A stretch of 34,709 bases of DNA from Candidatus Rifleibacteriota bacterium (GCA_029565415.1 JAKQOH010000012.1:1-34709); one strand, 5' to 3'. Positions 17,173 to 26,452 are shown, counted from the first letter of the stretch. Notes: generated from the sequence alone by a model not told the origin. A program made the numbers and translations.

Positions 17173-20100
17173 TTACAGCTTGCGGTAGACCACGACCTTC
17201 TCGTAGGTCTGGAGGCGGAAGGCCTTCGTGACGTTGTAGAGGGTCTCTCTCGCGCCGATCAGCAGGGCGCCACCGGGGGCGAGAATGTTGTAGATGTTTT
17301 CCGAGAGACGTTCCTTCTGTTCCTGGGAGAAGGCCGAGAAGACGTTCCGGCAGACGATCACGTCATACGGGCCCATGTCTTCCGTCTCGGCGGTCGAGGC
17401 GGCGTTCACATACTTGAACTCGACGAGGTTCTTCACGTCGTCCTTCACGCGCAGGTCGCCGCGGTCGTCTTCGAAATAGACATCGATATATTTCTGATCG
17501 ACGTGGCGCATGATCTCGCGCTTGAAGATGCCGCGCTTGGCGGTGTTGAGACAGATGTGGGAGATATCGACACCGGCGACCGAGATCTTGACGCGGTCGG
17601 TGTGGATGTCCTCGAGGATGTTCATCGCCAGCGAGTAGGGCTCGGGGCCATACGAGCAGCCGATGGACAGGATGCGCAGCGTCTTCACGCCGGCCTTCAC
17701 CCGCTCCTCGATCAGCTCGGGAATGATCGTCCCGACGAGGACCTTGTTCTGCTCCGGCTCGGCGAAGAAGCCCGTGCGCGGGTCGGTGATGGTGTCGTAC
17801 AGCGAGATGAACAGGTTCTGATCATCCGCCCCGTACCGCAGGGCGTGATAATATTCCATCCACGATGTGATGTAGAACTTGCCCAGGTTGCGTTCGAGCG
17901 CGCGCTCCAGACTCTTCTGTTCGGGCAGCCAGATGCCGCATTTCTCGGCCACGATGTCGCGAAGCAGGATCGCTTCCTCGATCGTCATCCCGTTGCCCTC
18001 CGCCTTCACGGCGGCGGCCTTTTCCATGCGGCGCAGCTCGCGGGGGGTCGCGACGGCGCGCAACACGCTTTCCAGCATCGGATGCTTGTTCAGGCCGAAG
18101 GCCGCCAGGAAATACTGCTTGATCCAGGGGTTGCCGAGGAACAGCGCCTTCAGCTTCGCCTCGAGATCGGGCACCTGGGGGTTGTCGAAACCGATGAAGA
18201 ACTTCACGGCGGCAACGTTCAGGTCGCGATCGGCGTGCTCGAGCAGCGCCAGGGCGGCGTTGATGGCCTTCTTGTCGCTGATGCGGGCGAGGGCGAGCAG
18301 GGCCTTGGACCGGACGCCGTTGTTGGCGTCGGACTCGGCGATCCGGATCAGCGTGTCGACCGCCTTCTGGCTCTTGATCTTGCCGAGGGCCTTCACGATC
18401 TGGTACCGGACTTCCCAGCGGGTGTGGTCGAGATACTTGCGGAACGTGTCATCGAGCGAGCGGTCTTCGAGCTCGCTGAGGGCCACGACGGCCAGCTTCG
18501 CCACATTCGAGTTCGAATCGCCGATCAGGGGAATGAAGAACTGCTTCAGCTCCTTGCTGCGGAACGCGCGCAGGGCCGAAAGGGCGGCGATGCGGATCTG
18601 CCAGTCGTCATGCTTGAGGAGTTCCTTCAGCGGGAAGATCGACTTGAGATCCTTCATGTTCTCGAGCGACTGACAGGCGTTGACGACGACGCGCCACTCC
18701 TTGTCCGCCAGCTTGTGGATCAAGGAATCGACGGCCAGGGCCGAACCGCACTGCCAGATCGTCTTGGTGATCGTCTCGCGGATGCGGGAGTTGTCGCTGT
18801 CGAGCAGTTCGAGCAGCTTGCGGGTGATCTCGGGATCCTTGCGGGCCGCGAGAACCGAGGCCGCCGCCTCGCGCACGTCGCCGTAAGGGTCGGTCAGCAA
18901 CAGGTTCATCAGGGGCTCGACGACCTGGGGGGACGCGGCGCCGCGCAGCGAGAAGGCCGCTTCGCGCCGCACGTGGCCGTTGATGTCCTTGAAACAGCCG
19001 ATCAGCGCCGAAATGGCCCCGTCGTAGGTCAGCATGCTGCGCAGGCTGACGACGGCATTGCGGCGGACCACCTCGTCGGCATCGCCGAGAAGCTCCTTGA
19101 GGGCCGTGAACGCCGCATCCGACGGCACGGCACCCAGCGTGCGGGCCAGGGCCTGGCGGACGGCATCCTCCGGGTTCCGGCAGAACAGCGACAGCGCCTT
19201 CGGGGCGTCCGGGCTGGGAATTTTTTCGAGCAGCTCCATGATCCGGACGATCACGGGAGGAGCCATCCGACCGATCGCATCGAGAGCGGGCCTGACCACA
19301 TCCTTGCCCAGCGCCAGCAGGCCACGGAACGCGATGTCGGCGATATCCGCCTCGGGGCTCTCGAGCGCCGCGAGCAGTTCCTTGATGTAGGCGGGATCCT
19401 TGACGGCCGCGGCGATCCGCACGAGATGGCCGTATTCCGCCGTGTCATGTCCTTCGAGCAGATTGAGCAGAATCGGCTGGAGCGCCTTCTTGTCGATCTT
19501 CGCGGCGCTGCCGGGATTGGCGTCCTCGATCTGGGAGAGCGATTTGAGGATCAGCCGCCGTGTTCCGGCGTCCTCCTCTTTCAGGAGCTTCTTCATCAGA
19601 GGCTCGACGCAGTCCGGATCCTCCATGGCGCCCATTGCGCCGATGCCCGAGAAGTACTCGAGCACGTCTTCCGACTCGATCGAGCCGCTCACGACCGGGA
19701 ACACGTCCTTCACGGCGATGTTCCCGAGCGCCTCAACGATCGAATACTTGAGGATATCCGTCTGGTGGTAGGTGTTCACCAGCGTCTTGACGGCCTTGGG
19801 GTCCTGGATCTTGCCCAGGGCCTCGACGGCCGTGGTCTTCACGTTGTCGTCGTCATGGGCGACATACCCGAGAACCGTATCGGTGCCGGCCGGCGAACCG
19901 ATGTTGCCGAACACCACGAGAATCTGGATGACCTCGTCGATGTCGGAAGCGGCTTCGATCGCCTTGATCAGATGCGGCACGGCCATCGGCCCGAAATTCT
20001 TGAGAATCGTCATGCCCGCGTTGCGGGTGTTCAGATCCGAGCCGCGGATGACGGGCAGAAGCGCCTGGATGACGGAAGGGTGCCGCATCGAGGAGAGCAC

Positions 20101-20268
20101 GTCCATAGCCGTGTTCTGGACGCCCTTGTTCGCGTCTCCGAGCGCCTCGCACAGCGCCTCGGCAACCTCTTTCTCGGGATACGGCCGCAGATCGCGGACA
20201 GCCCGGCGCCGGACGGACGGATCCGTGTCGTGAAGCTTTTCGAGAATCGCAGCGTAGGGGGTGGTCAT
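17173..20268 (-). CDS. HEAT-repeat protein fused to a CheR-type methyltransferase domain
   Basis: In this 1031-aa protein, residues ~1-755 are HEAT repeats (about 31-residue units, many with the pattern VR-x-A-A-x-AL). Residues ~761-1031 are a CheR-like domain: an N-terminal helical part (MTIEEAILLRDIV), then the SAM-binding motif LSIGCSYGPEPYSLAM (Cys871) and DVIVCRNVF. CheR normally methylates chemoreceptor glutamates. The usual TxFFR segment reads TGFFA, with Ala836 replacing the Arg, so target binding may differ while SAM binding looks preserved. It begins directly at the base after the CheY-like stop, with GGGGGA upstream, so the pair is coupled. No receptor, CheA or CheW is nearby. The HEAT part may replace receptor docking with another partner. 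Confidence 0.88.
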   Translation of the reverse strand: MTTPYAAILEKLHDTDPSVRRRAVRDLRPYPEKEVAEALCEALGDANKGVQNTAMDVLSSMRHPSVIQALLPVIRGSDLNTRNAGMTILKNFGPMAVPHLIKAIEAASDIDEVIQILVVFGNIGSPAGTDTVLGYVAHDDDNVKTTAVEALGKIQDPKAVKTLVNTYHQTDILKYSIVEALGNIAVKDVFPVVSGSIESEDVLEYFSGIGAMGAMEDPDCVEPLMKKLLKEEDAGTRRLILKSLSQIEDANPGSAAKIDKKALQPILLNLLEGHDTAEYGHLVRIAAAVKDPAYIKELLAALESPEADIADIAFRGLLALGKDVVRPALDAIGRMAPPVIVRIMELLEKIPSPDAPKALSLFCRNPEDAVRQALARTLGAVPSDAAFTALKELLGDADEVVRRNAVVSLRSMLTYDGAISALIGCFKDINGHVRREAAFSLRGAASPQVVEPLMNLLLTDPYGDVREAAASVLAARKDPEITRKLLELLDSDNSRIRETITKTIWQCGSALAVDSLIHKLADKEWRVVVNACQSLENMKDLKSIFPLKELLKHDDWQIRIAALSALRAFRSKELKQFFIPLIGDSNSNVAKLAVVALSELEDRSLDDTFRKYLDHTRWEVRYQIVKALGKIKSQKAVDTLIRIAESDANNGVRSKALLALARISDKKAINAALALLEHADRDLNVAAVKFFIGFDNPQVPDLEAKLKALFLGNPWIKQYFLAAFGLNKHPMLESVLRAVATPRELRRMEKAAAVKAEGNGMTIEEAILLRDIVAEKCGIWLPEQKSLERALERNLGKFYITSWMEYYHALRYGADDQNLFISLYDTITDPRTGFFAEPEQNKVLVGTIIPELIEERVKAGVKTLRILSIGCSYGPEPYSLAMNILEDIHTDRVKISVAGVDISHICLNTAKRGIFKREIMRHVDQKYIDVYFEDDRGDLRVKDDVKNLVEFKYVNAASTAETEDMGPYDVIVCRNVFSAFSQEQKERLSENIYNILAPGGALLIGARETLYNVTKAFRLQTYEKVVVYRKL

Positions 20269-20667
20269 TTACTTGTCCCCCTTTCCCGGAGTGCCGGCCT
20301 TCTTGTTGATGAGCCGGTCGACCTCCTGCAGCATCAGGTCGGGCTTGATGGGCTTCTGGAGGAACGAATTGGCGCCCAGCGTGAGCCCCTTCATGACCAT
20401 ATCCCGCTTGCCCTCGGTTGTCAGGATGATGATCGGGATGTGCTTGAACTTCTCGTTCTCTTTCACCTGGGTGATCAGCTCGAAGCCATCCATCCCGGGC
20501 ATGTTCAGATCGGTGATGATCAGGTCGACCTCCGCCTTCGACATGGCCTCGATGGCCTCGATCCCGTTGTTGGCCTCGAGCACTTTGTACCCGGCCTTTT
20601 CGAGGGGGAAACATGCCACCTTGCGGAGCATCAGGGAGTCTTCAGCCACCAGAATCGTTTTGGACAT
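20269..20667 (-). CDS. CheY-like single-domain response regulator
   Basis: This 132-aa receiver domain has no output domain. The acidic pair Glu9/Asp10, phosphoacceptor Asp53 (IITDLNMPGMDG), Thr83/Thr84 (ILTTEG) and Lys105 (LQKPIKP) are all present, so it should be phosphorylated by a histidine kinase. ATG 20667 is chosen, with GGAGG 9 nt upstream; a longer in-frame start would run through the promoter. Its TAA stop directly abuts the ATG of the HEAT-CheR gene. This argues that the phosphorylated regulator acts with that protein, for example by binding its HEAT part. The cognate kinase is not in the window. Confidence 0.92.
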   Translation of the reverse strand: MSKTILVAEDSLMLRKVACFPLEKAGYKVLEANNGIEAIEAMSKAEVDLIITDLNMPGMDGFELITQVKENEKFKHIPIIILTTEGKRDMVMKGLTLGANSFLQKPIKPDLMLQEVDRLINKKAGTPGKGDK

Positions 20668-20709
20668 TCCAGGAGTCCTCCGGATGATTTGCGGTCTAGA
20701 ATCCGGAAG

Positions 20710-20739
20710 ATTATAGCGAGACCCCCCGGGAAATTGCAA
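20710..20739 (-). promoter_or_regulatory. Promoter of the CheY / HEAT-CheR operon
   Basis: Read leftward, TTGCAA (20734-20739), an 18-bp spacer and a perfect TATAAT (20710-20715) precede the CheY-like ATG by about 43 bp. The predicted start is near 20703. Confidence 0.65.
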
Positions 20740-20754
20740 ACTTACCGGAAAATT

Positions 20755-22782
20755 TTACCCCCGGGTGTTGTCGAGCAGGGCCTTCAGATGCCTGCGCGTT
20801 TCGCCGGCAACCCCGGTGTCGAGGCCGGCCTGGGCCTCGGCCCGGGCCGATCGCAGGTCACGCCGCTCGAAATGATACAGCGCCAGGTAGAGATGGGCCC
20901 GGGCCGAGAGGGGGCTGCGCTTCAGCTCCTCCCGCAGGGCGCTGATGCCGTATCCGGCCGCCACCGCGGATGCCCGGTTCTCGCCCGCCGCAGCAAGGGA
21001 GGAGGCGATCGCGAGATACGCCCGGCCGATCTCGGCCAGGTCGCGGCTTTCCATGTAACACCGCAGGGCCGCGAAGAAGGAGCCGCGCTTGAGATGCCGC
21101 TCCCCGATCAGATTCACCGCTTCCGGAGACGCCGCCGGGCTTCCGGGAAGCGCCAGCAGGCCGGCGAAATCGATCGCAGGCCCACCGGGCCGCGCCGCCG
21201 CCTCGCCGTCCGCGATGATCCGCTGGCAGACCGAGCGCAGACCGGAATCCTTCACCGTGGGAAGCTGTTTCTTCAGCCGGGCCAGCCCGCCCTGCAAGTC
21301 GCCCTGCGCGAAATCGACCAGCGCCGAGACGATCGTGATCCGCGGATCCCCCTTGTTCAGCCGCGCGGCCGCTTCCAGAGAGGCTTTCGAAGCCTCGGGA
21401 TTGAACCGGGCCGTCAGATGGAACCGGGCAAGATTGAACTGCGACTCGCCGTCGTTGGGGAAGCGGCGCACCATGCCGACCAGCGTCCGCTCGGCCCCGT
21501 CGAAATCACGATTCTCCATCTGCGCTTCCGACAGCAGGCGGGCCGCAAGCAGGTCGCCCGGCATCGCCTGGACCACCTCGCTCAGGATGCGGGCCGCCAC
21601 GGCGTAATGCTCCGCTCCCATGGCAACGCCGGCAACGATGCGGGCTACGTCGACCGGGCCGGTGGCATTCTGGGTCTTGTTGTAGATATCGAGGAACGAG
21701 AGATACGTCTGGCGCGACAGGAGCGGCTTGACCTTGATCAACTGTTTCCCGAACCCGGTGATGTCGGCCTTGTAGAGCGAAAGCAGGCTTTTGTGGATCT
21801 GCACTTCGAGGAACCGTTTCGTCTCACGCCCCTCGATGGCCAGCCCCTCGGCCCGGTCGAGATACTCCTCGGCCCGCTTCAGTTCGTCCTTTTCAAGACA
21901 GTAGGTCGCATAATTGAGCACGATGGGAAGCGAGTCGCTGGCCGCCTGCATGAAATCCGAAACCCGCCACCCGTTCGCCACGACGGCCGCCGGAGGAGCC
22001 GGGATTTCCGGGACCCGAGCCGCCTCGGGCCGGGCGGGCGCCGGCGCCGGGGAAGCCTCTTCCCCAACTGCCGCAGCCTGCTTGACGGGAAGCGGCTGAA
22101 ACCCGGCCGGAACGAACTCGCGGGAAGCGGCGGCAGGCGCCTGGACCGGCTGCACGGCACGGGTTCCGGACATGCTCCCCGCAGGCTTCGAGACCGGGGA
22201 ACGGGCTCCGGCAGCCGCCATCGTCACGGAGGGATAAGCCGCATCGGCATCGATCCCTTCCACGGTCTTTGCGGCAATGCGTGTTTCTGGCGCCGGCGAC
22301 TTCGTGCGACCCTGTGCCGCCGGCCGGATCGATCCGAGCAGCGCAGCCGCTTCGGCGTGGCCGGGCTGGACCTGGAGAATCCAGTCGAGATGCTTCTGCG
22401 CCTCGGCACGCCGCCCCGTGGCAATCAAAGCCTTGGAGAGCAGGACCCGGGCAGGAATATTCTGCGGAGACTGTTCGAGCAGATACTGGAACTGCGGGAG
22501 GCTCTCCTCGGTGCGGCCCGCCTCCACCAATGCCTGGGCAAGCCGGTACCGCGACCGGAGGTGATCGCCCCGGATCGAGAGAGCCGCCTGATACAACGCG
22601 ATGGCCCGGTCATACTGGCGCGCGGACAAAGCAGCCTCGCCGGCCTGGAACTGTTCGAGACAGGCCTGGTTGACATCCCGTGCCCCGGCGGCGGACGCCG
22701 TTCCCCAGAACGTATCCCCCATACCGAGAATGATGCTGAACCCGCCTGCCATCAGAACCAGGGACAGGAATCGCCTGGACAT
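20755..22782 (-). CDS. Secreted TPR-repeat protein
   Basis: This 675-aa protein has a signal peptide (hydrophobic stretch to about residue 25, cleavage probably near TASAA at ~32). At least three tetratricopeptide repeats follow (about 40-150; AGEAALSARQYDRAIALYQ is a typical unit), then a Pro/Ala-rich linker (about 150-260) and a long alpha-helical TPR-like part to the C-terminus. The start at ATG 22782 is set by GGAGG 6 nt upstream; the open frame extends far further but that part has no support. TPRs bind proteins, so an envelope assembly or scaffold role is likely, but the partner is unknown. No clear terminator follows; the CheY promoter lies immediately downstream. Confidence 0.85.
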   Translation of the reverse strand: MSRRFLSLVLMAGGFSIILGMGDTFWGTASAAGARDVNQACLEQFQAGEAALSARQYDRAIALYQAALSIRGDHLRSRYRLAQALVEAGRTEESLPQFQYLLEQSPQNIPARVLLSKALIATGRRAEAQKHLDWILQVQPGHAEAAALLGSIRPAAQGRTKSPAPETRIAAKTVEGIDADAAYPSVTMAAAGARSPVSKPAGSMSGTRAVQPVQAPAAASREFVPAGFQPLPVKQAAAVGEEASPAPAPARPEAARVPEIPAPPAAVVANGWRVSDFMQAASDSLPIVLNYATYCLEKDELKRAEEYLDRAEGLAIEGRETKRFLEVQIHKSLLSLYKADITGFGKQLIKVKPLLSRQTYLSFLDIYNKTQNATGPVDVARIVAGVAMGAEHYAVAARILSEVVQAMPGDLLAARLLSEAQMENRDFDGAERTLVGMVRRFPNDGESQFNLARFHLTARFNPEASKASLEAAARLNKGDPRITIVSALVDFAQGDLQGGLARLKKQLPTVKDSGLRSVCQRIIADGEAAARPGGPAIDFAGLLALPGSPAASPEAVNLIGERHLKRGSFFAALRCYMESRDLAEIGRAYLAIASSLAAAGENRASAVAAGYGISALREELKRSPLSARAHLYLALYHFERRDLRSARAEAQAGLDTGVAGETRRHLKALLDNTRG

Positions 22783-22970
22783 GCTTTGCCTCCATATACG
22801 CCTGCTGGTTTTTCTCTTCCCCCTGTATATCGGCAACCCAGCCTGGCATCCTGAGCCGCGACTCCGAAGCCCTCCCGGACACCGCCCACACAGCGGACGG
22901 GGGTGTTCATATCGCCCCAGTCTCCGGTGTTGGAATCGTCCTTCCCGGTGGCACGACGGAACGATCGTGA

Positions 22971-22976
22971 TATACT
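22971..22976 (+). promoter_or_regulatory. Extended -10 box, leaderless layout
   Basis: TGA-TATACT is an extended -10 element ending 7 nt before the ATG at 22984. There is no Shine-Dalgarno and the -35 region is weak. Transcription should start at or within a base or two of the start codon. Confidence 0.5.
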
Positions 22977-22983
22977 GGCTGCG

Positions 22984-24462
22984 ATGCGATTCTGCGCCCA
23001 TCTGCCTCCCACCGTTCCGTTCCCGCGGCCGCTCCTCCTGCTCTGGCTCCTGCTGGCCGTGCCGCTGGCATGGTCGGTCGGCGTCGATGCCGACCTGTTC
23101 TTCCATGTGCTGACGGGACTGCGCATCCTGGCCGACGGCGCCGTCCCCCCCGTCGACGCGTGGTCCTTCACCGCGGCCGGCAGCCCCTGGATGAACCACC
23201 AGTGGCTCACGCAGCTCCTGCTGGGCTGGCTGTGGCAGAACGCCGGCAACCCCGGCCTTCTCCTCTACCGCATGATCGCGTTCCTTGGAACCGCCTGGGC
23301 CCTGGGCGCCGCCGTCTGGAAACGGTGCCCGGACCCCCTCTGGAGCACGGTTCTCTTCGCCTTCCCGCTCGCGTTCTACGCCCAATTGATCAACCTGCGC
23401 CCCCAGAGCGTCACGTATCTCGGAACGGCCCTGGTGCTCCTGCTGCTGACCGACCTGCGCCGGCGCCGCGCCTGGCCGGCCCTCGCGCTCATCCTGCTTT
23501 TTCCCCTCTGGGCGAACATGCATGCCGGCTTCCTCTTCGGCCTCGGCATCGCCGCTGCCGGCGTTCTCGCGCTGCACCTCGACGGAACGCTGAACCGTTT
23601 CCCGACGCTTCTTCTGCTCGGAGTCCCGGCGCTGCTCACCCTCGCGAACCCCGAAGGCATATATCTCTGGCAATATATTTTCAAGGAGTTCGGGGCCCCG
23701 CACATCGACCTACCCGAATGGAATCCGCCTCAGGGAATCCTGCTCTACATCACTCTCGGAACACTGATCCTCCCCCTCCTTGCCGCCTGGAAACGACGCT
23801 CGCCGCCGAGTCTCGACGAGTGGTTCGGCCTCCTCTGCTCGGTGTTCATGACCCTGCGGGGGGCACGTTTCATCATCTTCGCGGTCATGTTCGCCGCGGT
23901 CACCCTCGCCACCGCCCTCGGTTCCCGCTCCGAACCCGGGAGCACCACGCCCGCCCCCGTTTCCGGAACCTCGCGATACCGCCTCGTTTCGTTCTGTTTC
24001 GCCCTGATCTGCATCATCGCGTTTCTCCGACCGTTCATGGGCCTCCCCGGCAGGATCCCGATCGATGCCGCGCGGTATCCCCTCGGCTCGGTGAAATATC
24101 TCCGCGAAACGTCAGGCCAGGCGCGTCTCTGGACCCCCCTGGGCTGGGGAGGGATCGTGCTGTTTCACCTCTCGGACCGGATCAAGGTCTCCCTGGACGG
24201 CCGCAACACCACCGTGTATCCCATCGATTTCGTGGTGCGCCAGGCCCGCGCCGGCGCCGAGGGAAACGCCAGCGCGGTTCTCGATCTCGCCCCGGATCTC
24301 ATTCTGACGGAAACGGGCGGCCCGCTGGATCGCGCCCTCCGTCTTCACTCCTCCGTGACATTGATCCAGAGCGACTCCGTCGGTTCGCTCTTCGCCAGAA
24401 CCGGCTTTCAGATGGCCTCCGGAACCCCCGTACCCCCGCCAGCCCTGGAATTTCCCTGGTGA
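22984..24462 (+). CDS. Polytopic membrane protein, GT-C glycosyltransferase-like
   Basis: This 492-aa protein has about ten hydrophobic segments. After the first (about 15-32) comes an acidic motif with Asp35 and Asp37 (GVDADLFFH), then a loop with DAWSFT and HQWLTQ (His72). Asp-rich first-loop motifs of this kind, followed by HxWL, occur in predicted GT-C lipid-phosphate-sugar transferases. The C-terminal part (about residue 370 on) is soluble and contains SLDGRNTTVYP. A catalytic role is inferred from this layout only, and 'uncharacterised membrane protein' is the safe description. The ATG at 22984 is preferred over an upstream in-frame codon because the -10 box lies between them. Confidence 0.7.
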   Translation: MRFCAHLPPTVPFPRPLLLLWLLLAVPLAWSVGVDADLFFHVLTGLRILADGAVPPVDAWSFTAAGSPWMNHQWLTQLLLGWLWQNAGNPGLLLYRMIAFLGTAWALGAAVWKRCPDPLWSTVLFAFPLAFYAQLINLRPQSVTYLGTALVLLLLTDLRRRRAWPALALILLFPLWANMHAGFLFGLGIAAAGVLALHLDGTLNRFPTLLLLGVPALLTLANPEGIYLWQYIFKEFGAPHIDLPEWNPPQGILLYITLGTLILPLLAAWKRRSPPSLDEWFGLLCSVFMTLRGARFIIFAVMFAAVTLATALGSRSEPGSTTPAPVSGTSRYRLVSFCFALICIIAFLRPFMGLPGRIPIDAARYPLGSVKYLRETSGQARLWTPLGWGGIVLFHLSDRIKVSLDGRNTTVYPIDFVVRQARAGAEGNASAVLDLAPDLILTETGGPLDRALRLHSSVTLIQSDSVGSLFARTGFQMASGTPVPPPALEFPW

Positions 24463-24570
24463 AGCACCTCCAAAAAATATCCCTTCACTTTTCGCCTCCC
24501 GGTGCCGATATTTTCTATAGATAGGGCAAAAAATGCCCAGATGACATGGATGTAAAGGGAGTTGTTGGAT

Positions 24571-25059
24571 ATGGTCGACTCGATCAAGGGTCCCGGTGGG
24601 AAAACCATCATCGTCACGCATTCCAAGCCGAAGGATGCCGCCGAAAAACCGAAGGAAGGCTCGTTCGACAAAGCCCTCAAGTCGAAATCCCCTTCGGAAA
24701 GCGCCTCGACGCCCCGCGCCGCCAATCTGCCCGAAACCCAGCCCGCCACGCTCCTGAACCAGGCGAAGCTGCTTCACATGCAGCGGCTCGAGGAGATCAC
24801 CCGGCAGATTCACGACGGCACCTACAAGCTGGTCGATCCCGCCGTCCTCGCCGATCGGCTGCTGGAAGTCATGACCGACAAGAAAACGCGCGAAAAGTTC
24901 CTGCGCAAATTCCTCAACGACGAGGCGGAGCTCGCCCGCGCCAAGGGAAAACCGCTTTCGGAACTGGATCTGAAGAAACTGATCTTCATGGTCAAGGGCA
25001 GCGCCGACGAGCAGTTCGACGACCCCGAACTCGAGGCCCTGCTGAAAGAACTGAGCTGA
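24571..25059 (+). CDS. Small protein with FlgM-like (anti-sigma-28) motif
   Basis: This 162-aa, charged, soluble protein has a low-complexity Lys/Ser/Pro-rich N-terminus (about 1-60). The stretch RLEEITRQIHDGTYK followed by VDPAVLADRLLE (about 73-100) resembles the C-terminal sigma-binding part of FlgM, where I..GTYKVD..K(I/V)A..LL is typical. Unlike FlgM, which is about 100 aa and ends there, it continues for another ~60 acidic, helical residues. ATG 24571 is chosen, with GGGAG 9 nt upstream; TTG codons 6-9 nt earlier are too close to that site. No flagellar genes are near. It could be a sigma-factor antagonist or an unrelated helical protein. A strong terminator follows. Confidence 0.55.
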   Translation: MVDSIKGPGGKTIIVTHSKPKDAAEKPKEGSFDKALKSKSPSESASTPRAANLPETQPATLLNQAKLLHMQRLEEITRQIHDGTYKLVDPAVLADRLLEVMTDKKTREKFLRKFLNDEAELARAKGKPLSELDLKKLIFMVKGSADEQFDDPELEALLKELS

Positions 25060-25096
25060 CCCCACCCACAACGCCGGACCGACCCACACCGAAGAG

Positions 25097-25132
25097 AACC
25101 GCCCCGAAGCTCGAGGCTCGGGGCGGTTTTTT
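25097..25132 (+). terminator. Rho-independent terminator after the FlgM-like gene
   Basis: AACCGCCCCGA (25097-25107) pairs perfectly with TCGGGGCGGTT (25118-25128) around a 10-nt loop. The T tract 25127-25132 ends it. It acts on the rightward strand, 37 bp past the stop. Confidence 0.9.
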
Positions 25133-25156
25133 CCTGAACGGAACGCAGGCCGGCGG

Positions 25157-26452
25157 CTATCTGGTCGAACCCGCCGTGAACGGATTTCCCGGGGCGGTTT
25201 CCCCTTCGTTCACCGTCACGCCCTGATCGGCCGTATCACTCCCGGTCTTCACTTCCGGAACGGCCACGGCGGCCTTCGGGGCCTTCCGGGCGGCGAGAAA
25301 CTCCATGACGCCGTTGCCCTTCCCGAGGTAATACATCATGTCGGCATCGGTGAGCTTGCCGTGGGTCGCTTCGTTCAGAATCGCCGCCAGCGCCTTCGCA
25401 TCACCGGGATTCTTCTCGACATACCCGCGCAGCATCATCTTGGTGGTGCGCCAGTAGATGTTCGTATCCTTGAACGCCGCGAACACCTTCTTCCGGCCAT
25501 CAGGAAGCTCACTCGACATGCGATAGAAAATGTTCGCCACCACGCCCTCGACGTTCATCAGATCGCGCCCCGTCAGAGAGGCATCCGTCGCATCCACCCG
25601 CGTGTATTCGCCGTTCCCCTTCTCGATCTTGACGGTCTTGATCGCGTTCTGGATGCGGCTGCGCTCGGAGGGGAAGTCGAGCATCTCGTTGAACTCGGCC
25701 CACCCTTCGACGAACGCCGAGCGTTTGTGGGTCAGCTCGTTGCAGGAGTGGCGGCCGTCCTTGCCGTAGGGTTTGATGAACTCCTTCACGGTGCGGTCGC
25801 ACGAGTGGGAGAACTCGTGGACGAACGTCGCCTGGGCGTCCTCTTCACTGCCGGCATAGTTGAAGAAGTTCGAGCTCATCTGGATCATCCGCCCCGTCGA
25901 ACAGGGCCAGAAATCGTTCTCGACCTGCGGATACTTCTTCGCATCGTCGAAGCCCGTCGTGTCGGACAGCGTTACGGCGATCTTCGACCGGTAGGAAACG
26001 GACATGCGCTCTTTCACCGCCTGGGAGCGTGAATGCCGGTAAACGGCCAGCAGGGCTTTCTGCCCATCCGTCAGCTTCGACAGATCGCCGCTCTTCGCGC
26101 CCATCAGTTCGAGCAGGTGCGCTTCGCTTTTCACCTTCGTGCGCTGAAGCTTGTAGGCGATATTCGCGTCTTTCTCGGAGTACCAGCGCTTTTCCCCTTC
26201 GCCCGGGAAATACGTGCGCGAAAGCTTCTCGAACGTGCCGGCGATCTTGTTCCCGACGTTTTTCACGAAGGCTTTCGTCTTGTCCCACCAGCCTTCGGGC
26301 TTGGGATCGTTGATCTGCTCGACCGCCTCGATGCGCTGGTAGTAGAACTCGAACTCGCTTTCGGCGGCGCGCGCCACGACCGGATTCCACAGCAGGAAAG
26401 CCATGGCGGCCAATATTATACCATAACCAATTTTTTTCGCCCTGCCCGTCAT
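25157..26452 (-). CDS. Secreted putative zinc metallopeptidase (HExxH), paralog A
   Basis: This 431-aa protein has a signal peptide (IGYGIILAAMAFLL, cleavage after ARAA near 30). Residues 212-216 are HEFSH, a zincin HExxH motif, and 37 residues on comes FVEGWAEF, whose Glu249 is a plausible third zinc ligand (gluzincin-like; EGWA-type motifs also occur in DUF885 peptidases). A shared block EAHLLELMG...GDLS at 110-125 marks it as a paralog of the gene upstream. ATG 26452 is chosen because AGGAG lies 6 nt upstream; an ATG 10 codons earlier has no such site. The signal peptide uses AT-rich codons rare for this genome. It is the last gene of a three-gene operon. I do not recognise the family, and peptidase activity is inferred from motifs. 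Confidence 0.75.
   Translation of the reverse strand: MTGRAKKIGYGIILAAMAFLLWNPVVARAAESEFEFYYQRIEAVEQINDPKPEGWWDKTKAFVKNVGNKIAGTFEKLSRTYFPGEGEKRWYSEKDANIAYKLQRTKVKSEAHLLELMGAKSGDLSKLTDGQKALLAVYRHSRSQAVKERMSVSYRSKIAVTLSDTTGFDDAKKYPQVENDFWPCSTGRMIQMSSNFFNYAGSEEDAQATFVHEFSHSCDRTVKEFIKPYGKDGRHSCNELTHKRSAFVEGWAEFNEMLDFPSERSRIQNAIKTVKIEKGNGEYTRVDATDASLTGRDLMNVEGVVANIFYRMSSELPDGRKKVFAAFKDTNIYWRTTKMMLRGYVEKNPGDAKALAAILNEATHGKLTDADMMYYLGKGNGVMEFLAARKAPKAAVAVPEVKTGSDTADQGVTVNEGETAPGNPFTAGSTR

Noticed and set aside
17167..22854. Rightward open frame of about 1895 codons
   Set aside because: It is antisense to three well-supported genes (HEAT-CheR, CheY-like, TPR). Its composition is a mirror of them and it has no recognisable domain; long antisense frames are expected in GC-rich DNA.
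22783..23703. Upstream extension of the TPR protein frame to 23703
   Set aside because: The extension is antisense to the GT-C-like gene and runs through the intergenic region. The ATG at 22782 has GGAGG and starts a signal peptide.
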